NCBI GenBank assembly: GCA_951394045.1
Contig: OX595990.1
Location: 248,001-312,000, forward strand
DNA length: 64,000 nt
DNA from: Nitzschia sp. DOCU1
Lineage: Eukaryota; Bacillariophyta; Bacillariophyceae; Bacillariales; Bacillariaceae
Direction: 5' to 3'
Of this stretch, positions 50,143 to 59,812 are shown in pieces. Position numbers and translations under genes: made by a program. Position 1 is the first letter of the stretch. Each line of letters starts with the position of its first letter. The notes below the pieces were generated by a model, which saw nothing but the letters and a program-made list of their open reading frames with translations, made no database searches and was not told the DNA's origin.

Positions 50143-52623
50143 TTATTGCAAGGATTCGTCGACTGTAACGAGTTTCGAAAGATGCTGCCCCAGAGCTTTG
50201 ATGGTGCTGGCCAGTGCAATGACCAACGAGATGTAAAATTTTTGGATCATAGTTCGTTCGAAAGACGATTGGACGGACTGACTCTCGTCATCTATATCCA
50301 GGCCTCGCAAACGTTCGAGCTGGATATGTAAAAATTCAATAGCCTCTTCAAGGTCATTTACGTCAAGGGCGCCATCGTCTGGGTCGTAGAAATCGGCGTA
50401 GTAGCTTCCGTCTTCGTCATTCTTATGAATTCGTGCAAAAACACCATAATCCACAAAGGGCCATAGCTGAGGGTACTCTTCAATAAACCCGAAATCACGA
50501 TATATCCCTGGCGTTCCCGACCAGTAGCCATTGTCATCACAATCAGCGCAAAGGTTGTAACTGAACAGAATTTCCTCTCCGGCTTTTATTCGGCGGGTGG
50601 TCCAAACTTCGTAGTTTTCGTTCTCAGCCAGAGCTTTCAAGGAGCTTTCTTCTACATTGACCCGTTCCTCGACGTCATGATTGACAAAGTCCCAAAGAGG
50701 AAGCAGCTCGGAATCAAAACCTCGTTGGATTGTCAAGGCGAGCATATGGATACCATCCTGATCATCCGCTTCGATACAGCCACTCTTGATGAACAAATCC
50801 ATCCAATCTACCAAGTCTGCTGGGGGTAGAGGCGAGACACCGTATTGGTCGCTCCAAAAGTCGTCCCCCATTGATCCGATGCCCTGAATTTTGCGCAACA
50901 AACTCTTTCCCTCTGGGCTATATGTCGATGGTAATTGGCCAGGCATTTGTGTTTCTTCCAGGTACCGTATATAAGGGGCGAACTCCGTAGATGTTGGTGA
51001 CTGTCGGTATAGCCTGGTTTCTTCCAACAATCGTTTGGAAAGGCGGCAGGTAGTCTCGACAAATTTGTCAGGATAAGACGACCTACCTCGGTCGCCTCGT
51101 TCGTCCTTGCTTTGACCACCGAATGTATCATCCCCCTCCTCCTCAGAAGGTTCCCTGGGAATTGCGAGAAACAAATTGCGGGGCATTTCCACAATCGTTT
51201 TGTCTAATCCGATCGTTGACTTGGCAAATATTCCAAATGGACTCGATGGGTCATTGGGGTCACGACGACGGATTTCCAGCTTATCGCTCCAGAAGCCTCC
51301 CTTGGACTGAAACCAGGCAACCATTTCGCCACCGAACCCAGGAGCATCATCTTGTAACATATGTTTGTCATCAGAATTATCCCCGTCGCCTTTTTGAAGT
51401 TGCTTCAAACGTTGCTTCTCCAGAGCCTCGATCACGCTTGCCAATGCAACGACAAACGAATCGTAGAACTGTCGTATCATAGTTCGTTCCAAAGATGAGT
51501 GAACTGACTGCATCTCGACATTCATATCCAAGCTTCGTAAACGTTCAAGCTGGGTTTGCAAGAAGGCGATCGAATCATCATCTTGCTCGTCGGCGTCAAC
51601 CTCGCCTTCCTCGTCGTAAAACTCGGCGTAGTAGCTCCCGTCTTCGTCGTTCTTGTGAACTTTTGCAAAGATATCATGATCCTGAAAGGGCCATAATTGT
51701 GGGTAATCTTCAACAAATCCAAAGTCACGATACATGCCTGGCGTTCCCCCGCGATTACCATCCCCACAATCAGCGCAAAAGTTGTAAGAGTACAAAATTT
51801 CCTCTCCAGCTTCTATTGGGCGGGTGGTCCGCACTTTGTAGTTTTCGTCGACACCCAAGGATTCCAAGGAGCTATCTTCTACGTTGACCCGCTCCTGTAC
51901 GTCATGATTGACAAAGTCCCACACCGGAAGTAGCTCGCAACCAAAGCCTCTTTGGATTGTCAGGGCGATCGAATGGATGGCATCCTGATCATCCGCCTCG
52001 ATACACTTATCCTCGACCAAGCTATCGATCCAATCTACCAAATCAGCAGGTGGTAAAGGCGAGTCACCGTATTGGTTGCTCCAAAAGTCGAAGCCCATTG
52101 ATCCGATGCCCTGAATTTTGCGCAACAAAGCCTTTCCCTCTGGGCTATATGTCGATGGTAATTGGCCAGTCATTTGTGTTTCTTCCAAGTACCGGATATA
52201 AGGGGCGAACTCTGTGGATGTTGGTGACTGTCGATATAGTCTGGTTTCTTTCAATAACCGCTTGGATAGGCGGCAAGCATCCTCATAGTTATTGTCAGTC
52301 GCTTGCCTGGGAACTGCGAGAAATAAATTGCGGGGCATATCGACAATCGTTTCATCTAGTCCGATCGCTGACTTAGCGAAAATTCCAAAGGGACTGGAAG
52401 GGTCATCGGGGTCGCGACGACGGATTTCCAGCTTATCACTCCAGAAGCCTCCCTTGGACCGAAACCAGGCAACCATGTCGTCGCTATATGCAGACGCATT
52501 GGTACTTCGCGCCAAATCGCCTGAAAGACAAACATCTTGATTTTCTTCAGAACTCTTGCTCAGTTGCAATCGCGTTGACCCAAAGAGCAGAAGCAAAGAG
52601 ATCACACCGAAGCCGATGACCAT
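50143..52623 (-). CDS. Fused double SET-domain protein with signal peptide
   Basis: 826 aa. ATG 52623 opens a signal peptide (MVIGFGVISLLLLFGSTRL) equivalent to that of SET-A and SET-B; an upstream ATG (52659) is possible. Two complete SET units follow. Unit 1 (~45-405) has SPFGIFAKS, DFVNHD with N-H at 239-240 and AGEEILYSYNFC. A short Gln/Lys/Asp linker (~405-430) joins unit 2 (~432-826), which begins GEMVAWFQSKGGFWSDK, has N-H at 648-649 and AGEEILFSYNLC, and is nearly identical to SET-A. Unit 2 lacks its own signal peptide, so two tandem genes probably merged by unequal crossing-over or deletion (inference). The frame is intact across the junction. Substrate unknown; two linked catalytic units could dimerise or act processively. 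Confidence 0.85.
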   Translation of the reverse strand: MVIGFGVISLLLLFGSTRLQLSKSSEENQDVCLSGDLARSTNASAYSDDMVAWFRSKGGFWSDKLEIRRRDPDDPSSPFGIFAKSAIGLDETIVDMPRNLFLAVPRQATDNNYEDACRLSKRLLKETRLYRQSPTSTEFAPYIRYLEETQMTGQLPSTYSPEGKALLRKIQGIGSMGFDFWSNQYGDSPLPPADLVDWIDSLVEDKCIEADDQDAIHSIALTIQRGFGCELLPVWDFVNHDVQERVNVEDSSLESLGVDENYKVRTTRPIEAGEEILYSYNFCADCGDGNRGGTPGMYRDFGFVEDYPQLWPFQDHDIFAKVHKNDEDGSYYAEFYDEEGEVDADEQDDDSIAFLQTQLERLRSLDMNVEMQSVHSSLERTMIRQFYDSFVVALASVIEALEKQRLKQLQKGDGDNSDDKHMLQDDAPGFGGEMVAWFQSKGGFWSDKLEIRRRDPNDPSSPFGIFAKSTIGLDKTIVEMPRNLFLAIPREPSEEEGDDTFGGQSKDERGDRGRSSYPDKFVETTCRLSKRLLEETRLYRQSPTSTEFAPYIRYLEETQMPGQLPSTYSPEGKSLLRKIQGIGSMGDDFWSDQYGVSPLPPADLVDWMDLFIKSGCIEADDQDGIHMLALTIQRGFDSELLPLWDFVNHDVEERVNVEESSLKALAENENYEVWTTRRIKAGEEILFSYNLCADCDDNGYWSGTPGIYRDFGFIEEYPQLWPFVDYGVFARIHKNDEDGSYYADFYDPDDGALDVNDLEEAIEFLHIQLERLRGLDIDDESQSVQSSFERTMIQKFYISLVIALASTIKALGQHLSKLVTVDESLQ

Positions 52624-53441
52624 TCTTATTGTTTGGATGTCATGATGGGTTCCCAACATGGTGGAAGTTGTGTCGGTTGAATTGTGATGTCGGAGGGAGA
52701 GGCGAAGTGTGTCGGGACCCACCGGAATGAGATTGACCGTTCTGGCGCGCTAATGCCGATTTTTTCCGCTTACAAATTGTGCCGCCTTGCTGCGGCGGGC
52801 ACTCCATAATTCTGGGGATGAGGGCTTCAAAATTTGTCGCAGGTGTGTCCTTTTGCTTTTATGGGGAAGGATCTTTTGGTCGCGCAGAACAAAATAGGAG
52901 TATCAGAGACGAAAATGAATTCCGTACTATTAATACACCAATCATTTCGTTACGTCTGTCATACCTGGTAGCGAAAATGAATTCCGTACTACGTCTGTCA
53001 TAGTACTACCATACTACCATAGAGTATGTATATTGAACGCGAGCTAGATACTGGTATCCGACTCTGGTAGATAATAGAGGGCTACCAATTCCCTAGGTGT
53101 TGCTTCACCACCAGCAGAGAAGCTATACATAATCAGATTATTATAGTGCCGGGCTAGGGACTACCGGTACAAGCTACTCTGAGCACCAGCATCATGCAGG
53201 AGTTAGACGAGGATGTACTTTGACCACGAGGACGAACTACTACGACCAGCACCGAACGCTTCTTCAAGTCAGCAAGTGCCTCTATCCTATACTTGGTACA
53301 GTAGATAAAAGCGCTACCAGGTATCTATTTAACTCTTGTCTGCTGTAGCGCTGTTGTTCTTCTTGGGGGGAGCCCAGCAGTGGCTATCCATTATGTGATA
53401 TGTAATAGCGGTTCAATGCTATCGTTGTTAACGCGGCCGTG
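52624..53441. other. Intergenic, between the SET fusion gene and SET-E
   Basis: A short direct repeat GAAAATGAATTCCGTACTA occurs twice (about 52911 and 52973), once followed and once preceded by ACGTCTGTCATA. Otherwise no recognisable content; it holds the promoter of the fusion gene. Confidence 0.5.
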
Positions 53442-54773
53442 CTATAGTTCCTTGGATGCCGGCGACGAACCAATGATCTCGCCATCGTCTTCTGCTGTCG
53501 TCTCGTCCTCTATCGAATCCAAGATCGCGGCTATTGCATTGACCATGGAATTATAAAATTGAAGCACCATGTGTCGTTCCAGGGGAGATTTCAAATCGGC
53601 GACTTGTGCCTCGACATCCATAGCACGCAGCCTCTTCAAATGAGTTTCAAAGAAAAGGACCTCTTCGTCGTTGGGGTCAAAGGTTATGACTTGGCCCTGT
53701 GACTTGGGTTCTTCATAAAACGTTGCCACATAGCCATTGCCACTAGGTGCTGGAGAGATTTCGACCAATGCATCTTGATCTAAAAACGGCCAGTACTGCG
53801 GATAGTCTTCGACAAATCCAAAATCTCGATAGATACCAGGTGTACCCCAATAATCTCCTGATCTGTCAGTGCAATCCGTACAGAAGTTGTAGGTAGCAAA
53901 CAGTTCATCCCCCGCTTTGACCGGCTTGTTAGTCCACGCGTGAACACCTTCTGGGGCATACAACGAGTTGTTATCAAGGTTCAATTGGTAGTTGTCGTGA
54001 TTGTAGAGATCCCAAATGGGAACCAATTCCGTATCATAGCCACGTTGAATGGCTAGAGCGACAACGTGGTAGGCTTCTTCGTCATCGGCTTGGAGGCATC
54101 CCCGAGCCACAAATCCATTGTTGATCCAGTCCACCAGATCCGATGGAGGCAAGTAATAATCTCCAAAAGCGCTTATTTGGTCTCGATCGGTAACCGTTCG
54201 TTTGCCTTGAATATTGCGCAGGATTTCCTTGGCTTCCTGGCTATAAGTGGCCGGTAGCTGACCCTTGGATTGCGTTTCTTCCAAGTATCGAATAAACGGA
54301 GCGTACTTGGATTCGCTGGGTGATCTGCGATATCGTTGAATCTCGTCTGATATCATGTTGGAGAGGCGGCAATAATTGGTGTAGTAGACTTCCATGGCTC
54401 GCTCTTCGTCCCGGATAAAATCTGCATACGTTGCGTACTCATTAATGGATGTCTTCACCTCATAATGATCGATCTGGTCCTCGGGCAATTGCAGATAAAC
54501 ATGATTTGGAACCTTCAAGACGGTCTCGTTGGCTTCCAAATCTTGAATGGCAAATACACCAAAGGGACTTGTATTGTCGTTGGGATCCCGACGACGAATC
54601 TCGGTCTTGTCGCTGAAATAGCCGCCTTCTGCACGAAGCCACTCAATCAAATCGCTAATGATTGAGACTGTGTCGGCGCTTTTGGTCGTTGCTTCTGACG
54701 AGGATACAAACAGCACAAGCAGTATCGACAGGAAAGGGACGAGGCATCGTGGACCATCCTTTGAAGATATCAT
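53442..54773 (-). CDS. SET-domain protein E with signal peptide, divergent paralogue
   Basis: 443 aa from ATG 54773, with a signal peptide (LVPFLSILLVLFVSSSEA). The same layout as the other SET genes but clearly diverged: SPFGVFA near 69-75, a longer insert (YATYADFIRDEERAMEVYY), CRLSNMISDEIQRYRR, YIRYLEETQ-like YAPFIRYLEETQ, IWDLYNHDN with N-H at 258-259, and AGDELFATYNFC with Tyr295. The PGIYRDFGFVEDYPQYWPF tail is conserved. It is a complete single unit and is most likely the oldest member of this local cluster, with A, B and the fusion derived later (inference from similarity). Confidence 0.85.
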   Translation of the reverse strand: MISSKDGPRCLVPFLSILLVLFVSSSEATTKSADTVSIISDLIEWLRAEGGYFSDKTEIRRRDPNDNTSPFGVFAIQDLEANETVLKVPNHVYLQLPEDQIDHYEVKTSINEYATYADFIRDEERAMEVYYTNYCRLSNMISDEIQRYRRSPSESKYAPFIRYLEETQSKGQLPATYSQEAKEILRNIQGKRTVTDRDQISAFGDYYLPPSDLVDWINNGFVARGCLQADDEEAYHVVALAIQRGYDTELVPIWDLYNHDNYQLNLDNNSLYAPEGVHAWTNKPVKAGDELFATYNFCTDCTDRSGDYWGTPGIYRDFGFVEDYPQYWPFLDQDALVEISPAPSGNGYVATFYEEPKSQGQVITFDPNDEEVLFFETHLKRLRAMDVEAQVADLKSPLERHMVLQFYNSMVNAIAAILDSIEDETTAEDDGEIIGSSPASKEL

Positions 54774-55511
54774 ATTGCTATTGTAATAAGCAGGGGGTTG
54801 TGTTCGTCAGCGTCTTTTTGTTGTATGAGCACAAGGTATTGCAGGATGGGCTTTTTTCTCACAGATAACAACTGCTGTAAAAAGGGAATTGACACCTGCT
54901 TCCGCTTGACTACTTATTCAGGCCCTTTCTTGTCAATAGCTCATAGTACAGTGATTAGTGCACCTGGTGGCATGCCCTTGCATATCAAAGATAAATCCTT
55001 TGTTACGTTGGAGGTCTATCGCTCTTTAAGCATGGGGCAGTGCACGTGCCCTGTCATCTTTTCCGTGCGTATCCATTCCAAAGAACCCCATCAACGGCAC
55101 TCTCCGAACGATGAGACCAACTCGGAAGCGACGCAAGTGCTTCTACCAGGTACGATAGGAGGTCGGCCGGCAAATAAATTCCAACGTCTTCGATTTCTTC
55201 GACTCAGGATGAAATGGCGGGAAGTCGCAACACATGTTTCTTCTTAACGGTTAAACCCGCCCAACGGGTTCGATACTTACAGAGATGGCCGGCGGCCTCG
55301 CTCATATGTGTATTTACATTGGACATCTTGCAACGTACCAGGTATGCATGGCAACGACGATGGCGTTCCTACGGGTCAAGGCCGCCATTCCATGGCTTTC
55401 TCAAGAAAGAATCCTAAAAGGCACCCTCAACAACAATAACATCCAAGCTTTATCCGATATTTAGCTAGTACTCGACCCTATTCGATACTGGTACGATTGA
55501 ATGCAGTAAGC
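54774..55511. other. Divergent promoter region
   Basis: Between SET-E (minus) and the two-TM protein (plus). A 149-codon frame at 54798-55247 has no features of a real protein. Confidence 0.45.
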
Positions 55512-56354
55512 ATGGTGATTCAGCAAGATTTATCTGTGCCCTACGTTGCTCTGGACAATGGCGGAAAGGCACCAGCAACCGGAAGCGGTGGTGCTTCCAC
55601 AGAAAATAGCGATCCCGAGTCTCCTACCGCCACCAGCAGGAGCAGCATGGCATCGTTAGGGGAACGTCTACTGGAATCAAGTGGTGGTAGAGTTTGTGAT
55701 AACAATGTGGCCGCCCCAACTCTTCATGCTGCTGCTGATGGTCGATCCAGGTCGCGTTATTCCGAAGAATTCCTGTTAACCAACCCCACACAACCAGGGA
55801 ACGGTCCCCTTTCGGGACTCTTTGCTCGACGAAAGACGACGACGACGACGCATTCACGCCATGAACCTCCGGCAGAAGCCTACCAAACCATGCAAATATC
55901 CTCGTCGCACGAAGAACCCTTGTGGCAGCCTTGGACGGAAGATGAGTACTTGCGTCACGTCATACCCTGGGAGTCTCCCGAACAACGCGCCTACGTTGAT
56001 GCCTTGTTGGAACGACGTGCCCACTATCGACGATTGAAATCCATGGGCATTGTCACTTTGGCCTTGGTGGTGGTGGTGGGATGGGTCGGATTTCTCATTC
56101 ATTATCGTTTCTTTGGCTCGGAATACACCTCCATTTCTCAATGGGACTCGACCAATGTTGCACAACTGCTGGTAGTGTGTGGACTGTGTTTTGCGCCATT
56201 GTGGATGTCTTGCGGGGCCAAGGCACAAGAAAAAGTGGTCCACACAGAAATTCAGCAATTGGCCAAGAAACGTTTGGTGCTAGTGCAACCACCTGACGAG
56301 TACCGGGACAGGATCCCTTCCAAGACGGAGACGGTCGTTCGATTTGCGGAGTGA
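55512..56354 (+). CDS. Two-TM hypothetical membrane protein
   Basis: 280 aa from ATG 55512. The first ~130 residues are polar, Ser/Gly/Thr-rich and probably disordered and cytosolic. A compact segment follows (EEPLWQPWTEDEYLRHVIPW, QRAYVDALLERRAHYRRLKS), then two TM helices at ~178-198 (GIVTLALVVVVGWVGFLIHY) and ~216-235 (VAQLLVVCGLCFAPLWMSCG). The tail is charged (EKVVHTEIQQLAKKRLV, PPDEYRDRIPS). The hairpin topology puts both ends on the same side. No family is recognised. Confidence 0.65.
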   Translation: MVIQQDLSVPYVALDNGGKAPATGSGGASTENSDPESPTATSRSSMASLGERLLESSGGRVCDNNVAAPTLHAAADGRSRSRYSEEFLLTNPTQPGNGPLSGLFARRKTTTTTHSRHEPPAEAYQTMQISSSHEEPLWQPWTEDEYLRHVIPWESPEQRAYVDALLERRAHYRRLKSMGIVTLALVVVVGWVGFLIHYRFFGSEYTSISQWDSTNVAQLLVVCGLCFAPLWMSCGAKAQEKVVHTEIQQLAKKRLVLVQPPDEYRDRIPSKTETVVRFAE

Positions 56355-56428
56355 CAACCCATAGATTTGTTGAAACATTTGTCTATCCCAACTCTTGCTG
56401 GTTCTCTTCTTGTGCTCATCCAACAAGA

Positions 56429-56863
56429 GGACTTGCCAAACAAGCAGCTAGCGTCAAAACGGCCCTGACACCAGATTCCAGAGATTTGGGAGCTTTATCC
56501 GTGGCCAGACATGCTATGAAAGGCGTTGCAACAAGATACTCGAAACAAAAATCCCAGAAAAGTTAGTGGTCCACCTTGACGACGACAATATCGACCAAAG
56601 TGCCAAACTAGCACAAATTCTACATTCCACGAATTCGAGTAAAGTCCACTTTGCTCGACTTCGGGGAGAGCACATCCGTGTCAGTTGATGAAGGCAATGG
56701 CAGTAATAACGACATGGGGTGGCTGGGTGGTCTATCTTCACAAACGTCTCGGGCTGTATGGAAGGCTATCAAAGGCCGGGGCAAGACGCGAGCTCAAGAA
56801 GAGGCGATGCGGGAGTTGCGACAAAGTCTATGTCGATACATATCCGATGTGGTAACGAAATAG
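56429..56863 (+). pseudogene. 5'-truncated, frameshifted copy of the DUF1350 gene
   Basis: Matches the last third of the gene at 23456-24988, here on the plus strand: from AACAAGCAGCTAGCGTCAAA (the QAARVKTALTPDSRDL region) to the same C-terminus (RQSLCRYISDVVTK) and stop. Small indels break the frame, for example a 5-bp loss in the GEHLTPVSV region near 56672. Only the last ~60 codons remain open. It belongs to the inverted segmental duplicate that also includes MetAP copy 2. Confidence 0.85.
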
Positions 56864-57682
56864 CAACCATTCACTAGCTAGTAGAGCCATTAGGATCGTG
56901 GCTCATATACCAGTTGAAAATAAAGCCCACGCTTCACTCTGTCAAGCTTGTTGATGATATAGACAGGTTGGCTTACTAGTGGAGCGTCATACAAGTTTTC
57001 GTTTGGCGACGTGCCAGTAGATACTTAGATAGACAGTCAGTAGCAACGCAACTAGATCTCTCAATTCATCGAACCTGATTGGCTTAAACGCCATACGGCT
57101 ATTGAAGAATGTAGATACTAGCTGTGATATTAGACACCACTAGTTTAATCGGAATGATAACACTGTTAACGTTGGAGGTCGAGGAGCGATGACCTGACCT
57201 AGTAGTACTAGTACCACTTCTATCATCATTCTATTGACTTTTTTACCAAAGACCATCGAATCTTCAGTAGCTTTTGTCTAAAGTACGTGTAGACCGGAGT
57301 ATCTATAGAGCTAGCTACTACTAGTATCTGGGTCACAAATTGCAGCATCGCTCCGCTCCCTTTGTTTATCATCTGTAGTCTTTCGTAGTAGTACAAGTAG
57401 TATTACAGAAAGGCAAACGGCGGCACAGCGTCCCCCTTTAAAAGTAGCGGCGTATTGTCTACATTCCAATCGCGAATTTGGAATAGTGAACATGCTAGAG
57501 CGACTAGAACGCTTTGGTGGCTATACTTTTGCTAGTGCAGCGATGAAAATGGTCAACGCCACAGAAGTACTATTCAAGAAAAGCTGCTAGTAGTTCATGA
57601 TAACATTGTTGTCTTGATGGATCCAGTGTACCAAACTCGCTTGTCGAACAACAGTGGCATACTCTGTATCATATTCTTATAT
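56864..57682. other. Convergent intergenic region of the inverted duplicate
   Basis: The ends match 22929-23455 in reverse orientation; the middle is diverged and longer. No gene is recognised. Confidence 0.5.
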
Positions 57683-58879
57683 TTAATTTTGAGCCAGAAT
57701 CTTTGCGTTGAGCTTTTCCTCTCGTTGCCTTGCTTCCGCGGATGTCCCCAAGAAGAAGCCCTTGTGTACTTTGGACTCATGTTCCCAGAATTGCAAGGGC
57801 GACCTTTCATTCTTGGCCGTCAAAGCTTCCACACCATCTTCTGTAATCAACAGAGTATGTTCAAATTGAGCCGATCGTCCACCATCGACTGTCGTGGCGG
57901 TCCAATCATCGGGCCAGCTCAATACTTTGGCAGACTTTTGACAAATCATTGGCTCTATTGTAAAGGTATGTCTCGGTGCCATTTGTCCATTGGGTTCATT
58001 GTTTCGATAATGCAAAATGTCGGGCGTGGTGTGAAAGAGACTGCCGACGCCATGTCCACAAAAATTTCGAACCGTTGATAGACCGAATGGCGTAATATAA
58101 TCTTCCATGATTGCACCCAGATCTTTATAGTCACGCCCCCGTTTGACATATTGACAAGCCTTGATCCAACAATCGTAGGTGACTTGTAGTAGTTTCTTGG
58201 ATTCTTCGTCAGTTTCGCCAGCAACAAACATTTCACTACAATCCCCATGATAGCCATTCAAATACACGGTAATATCCAAATTGATAATATCGCCCTCCTC
58301 TAACTTGCGATCATCTGGAATGCCATGACAAATCACTTCATTGACAGATGTACAACACGACTTTGGAAACCCATGAAAGTTGAGAGTCGACGGATAGGCC
58401 CCCGCCGCGAAAATGGCCTCATGAACGGCCGCATCGATTTCGTCGGTCGTAATGCCCACCGCAACCATTCGACCCGCCATGTCCAAAATTTCTCGTGCCA
58501 ATCGTCCCGCGTCTTTCATTTTGATAATTTCATCGGGTCTCTTGACTTCAATGATCCATGGCAGCATAGCAGTGCTCTTCTGTTTGGGGATCCCATCCAA
58601 GGCATAATCTGGTAGCTGAATGTTGGGGTCGACCACCACGCGTTGAGGAGACTGAATTCCAGGACGAATCGACCCAGCATAGGGAAAGGAATCTTGTGTT
58701 GTCGTGGAAGCAAATCCTCTCGACGACGCGCTAGTCTTTCTGCCGCTCTTTTTCTTCTTGTGCATGTACAAAGGAGTGGGGGTCGTCGTCGTTCGAGAAG
58801 GCGAAAAGGCATCGACTGTGTTATGCCAGGAGGCCACACCCAGTGCCAGACCGAGCAAAGATAGGCCGGTCCTTTTCAT
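57683..58879 (-). CDS. Methionine aminopeptidase type 1, plastid-targeted, copy 2
   Basis: 398 aa from ATG 58879, chosen because it opens a signal peptide (MKRTGLSLLGLALGVASW) ending VDAFSP; the frame extends upstream to another ATG at 58930. Same enzyme as the gene at 21726-22928, with most of the catalytic domain identical: H185, D202, D213, H276 and E309 are all present. Two notable changes are K-R-G for K-P-G at ~247 and Arg303 for the Gly that precedes H-T-F-T-I-E-P. The presequence is more diverged than the catalytic domain but keeps the AF-type motif, so the second copy is probably also plastid-directed. No disabling mutation is seen. Confidence 0.92.
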   Translation of the reverse strand: MKRTGLSLLGLALGVASWHNTVDAFSPSRTTTTPTPLYMHKKKKSGRKTSASSRGFASTTTQDSFPYAGSIRPGIQSPQRVVVDPNIQLPDYALDGIPKQKSTAMLPWIIEVKRPDEIIKMKDAGRLAREILDMAGRMVAVGITTDEIDAAVHEAIFAAGAYPSTLNFHGFPKSCCTSVNEVICHGIPDDRKLEEGDIINLDITVYLNGYHGDCSEMFVAGETDEESKKLLQVTYDCWIKACQYVKRGRDYKDLGAIMEDYITPFGLSTVRNFCGHGVGSLFHTTPDILHYRNNEPNGQMAPRHTFTIEPMICQKSAKVLSWPDDWTATTVDGGRSAQFEHTLLITEDGVEALTAKNERSPLQFWEHESKVHKGFFLGTSAEARQREEKLNAKILAQN

Positions 58880-59812
58880 GATACTGTTAGAAGACACAAC
58901 AGCAGCAGCGGGCATGATGCCATGTGCCATGAGCCGAGAAGTAACGCGCCCAAAAATATGCTTCGCCCGATCATCGATTTCCTCTCCCTCATCGTAAGGG
59001 GGCGAGGTAGATCATGCCAAGCAACGGTAGTGAATCGAGACTTGCTGCCAAGAACTGTATCGAACATACACATGATCCACCAGACAACAATGGGGGCATG
59101 TTTCATGTGGCTTCCAAGAAGCTCGCAAATACACACCACAATAGCCTCCGCGCGCTGGAGGATCTTTTGCGGCATCATCATGGCACCCGCTACTACCGTA
59201 GTTGTTGTCAGCGAAATAAGGCACGGCGACGAACTAATGATGATGCCCCTCCCCCCGTCACATGGTGGAAGTGCTCGATTTCATTGTTGGACATCTCCAG
59301 CATTTTGCCGGTCGATGGATACGAGATTGATTCTTCTACTATCGGTGTAGTTGAAAAAGAGGAGTCGTCGTCATGTGAAGGTCAGGTTATGAGCTTGTAT
59401 GATAGCGGAAAAGCTAAAACATCTACTACTAAAATCAAACACTGGTCGCCATGGCTTATTTGCTTACTTCAAATTAGATGCTTCCAAAGCCTTGACGAAA
59501 ATGGCGGACAGACTAGTAGCGCAGATTTGCTGCAAACAAGCCAAAGCAAGACTAGATGCTACTCTTCAAGTAGAAAGTCGATCATAATGTACATAGCGCA
59601 ATGGGGACTCTATTATTGTGTATATATCACGACAGGTAATAGGCGTGGATAGATTAGTCGGCGGGAACATACCCACCAAACAAGACGTCGCAGCAGCAAA
59701 TGGAACCAAAGGAACATTATCGAGCGATATAAGCATCGGCAAAAGCCCCTCAAGGTCGTCGACTCCAGGGCCACCGCCTGCAACACCACCAATTCATTGT
59801 TGTTGTTGTGTC
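58880..59812. other. Intergenic, no gene recognised
   Basis: Several overlapping short frames on both strands, the longest 212 codons (59014-59652), have no protein-like features. It contains the MetAP copy 2 promoter and the 3' flank of the next minus-strand gene. Confidence 0.4.

Noticed and set aside
54798..55247. 149-codon plus-strand frame between SET-E and the two-TM gene
   Set aside because: Begins next to the SET-E promoter, mixed composition, no motif.
59014..59652. 212-codon plus-strand frame
   Set aside because: No motif or composition typical of a protein, and overlapping frames of comparable length exist on both strands.
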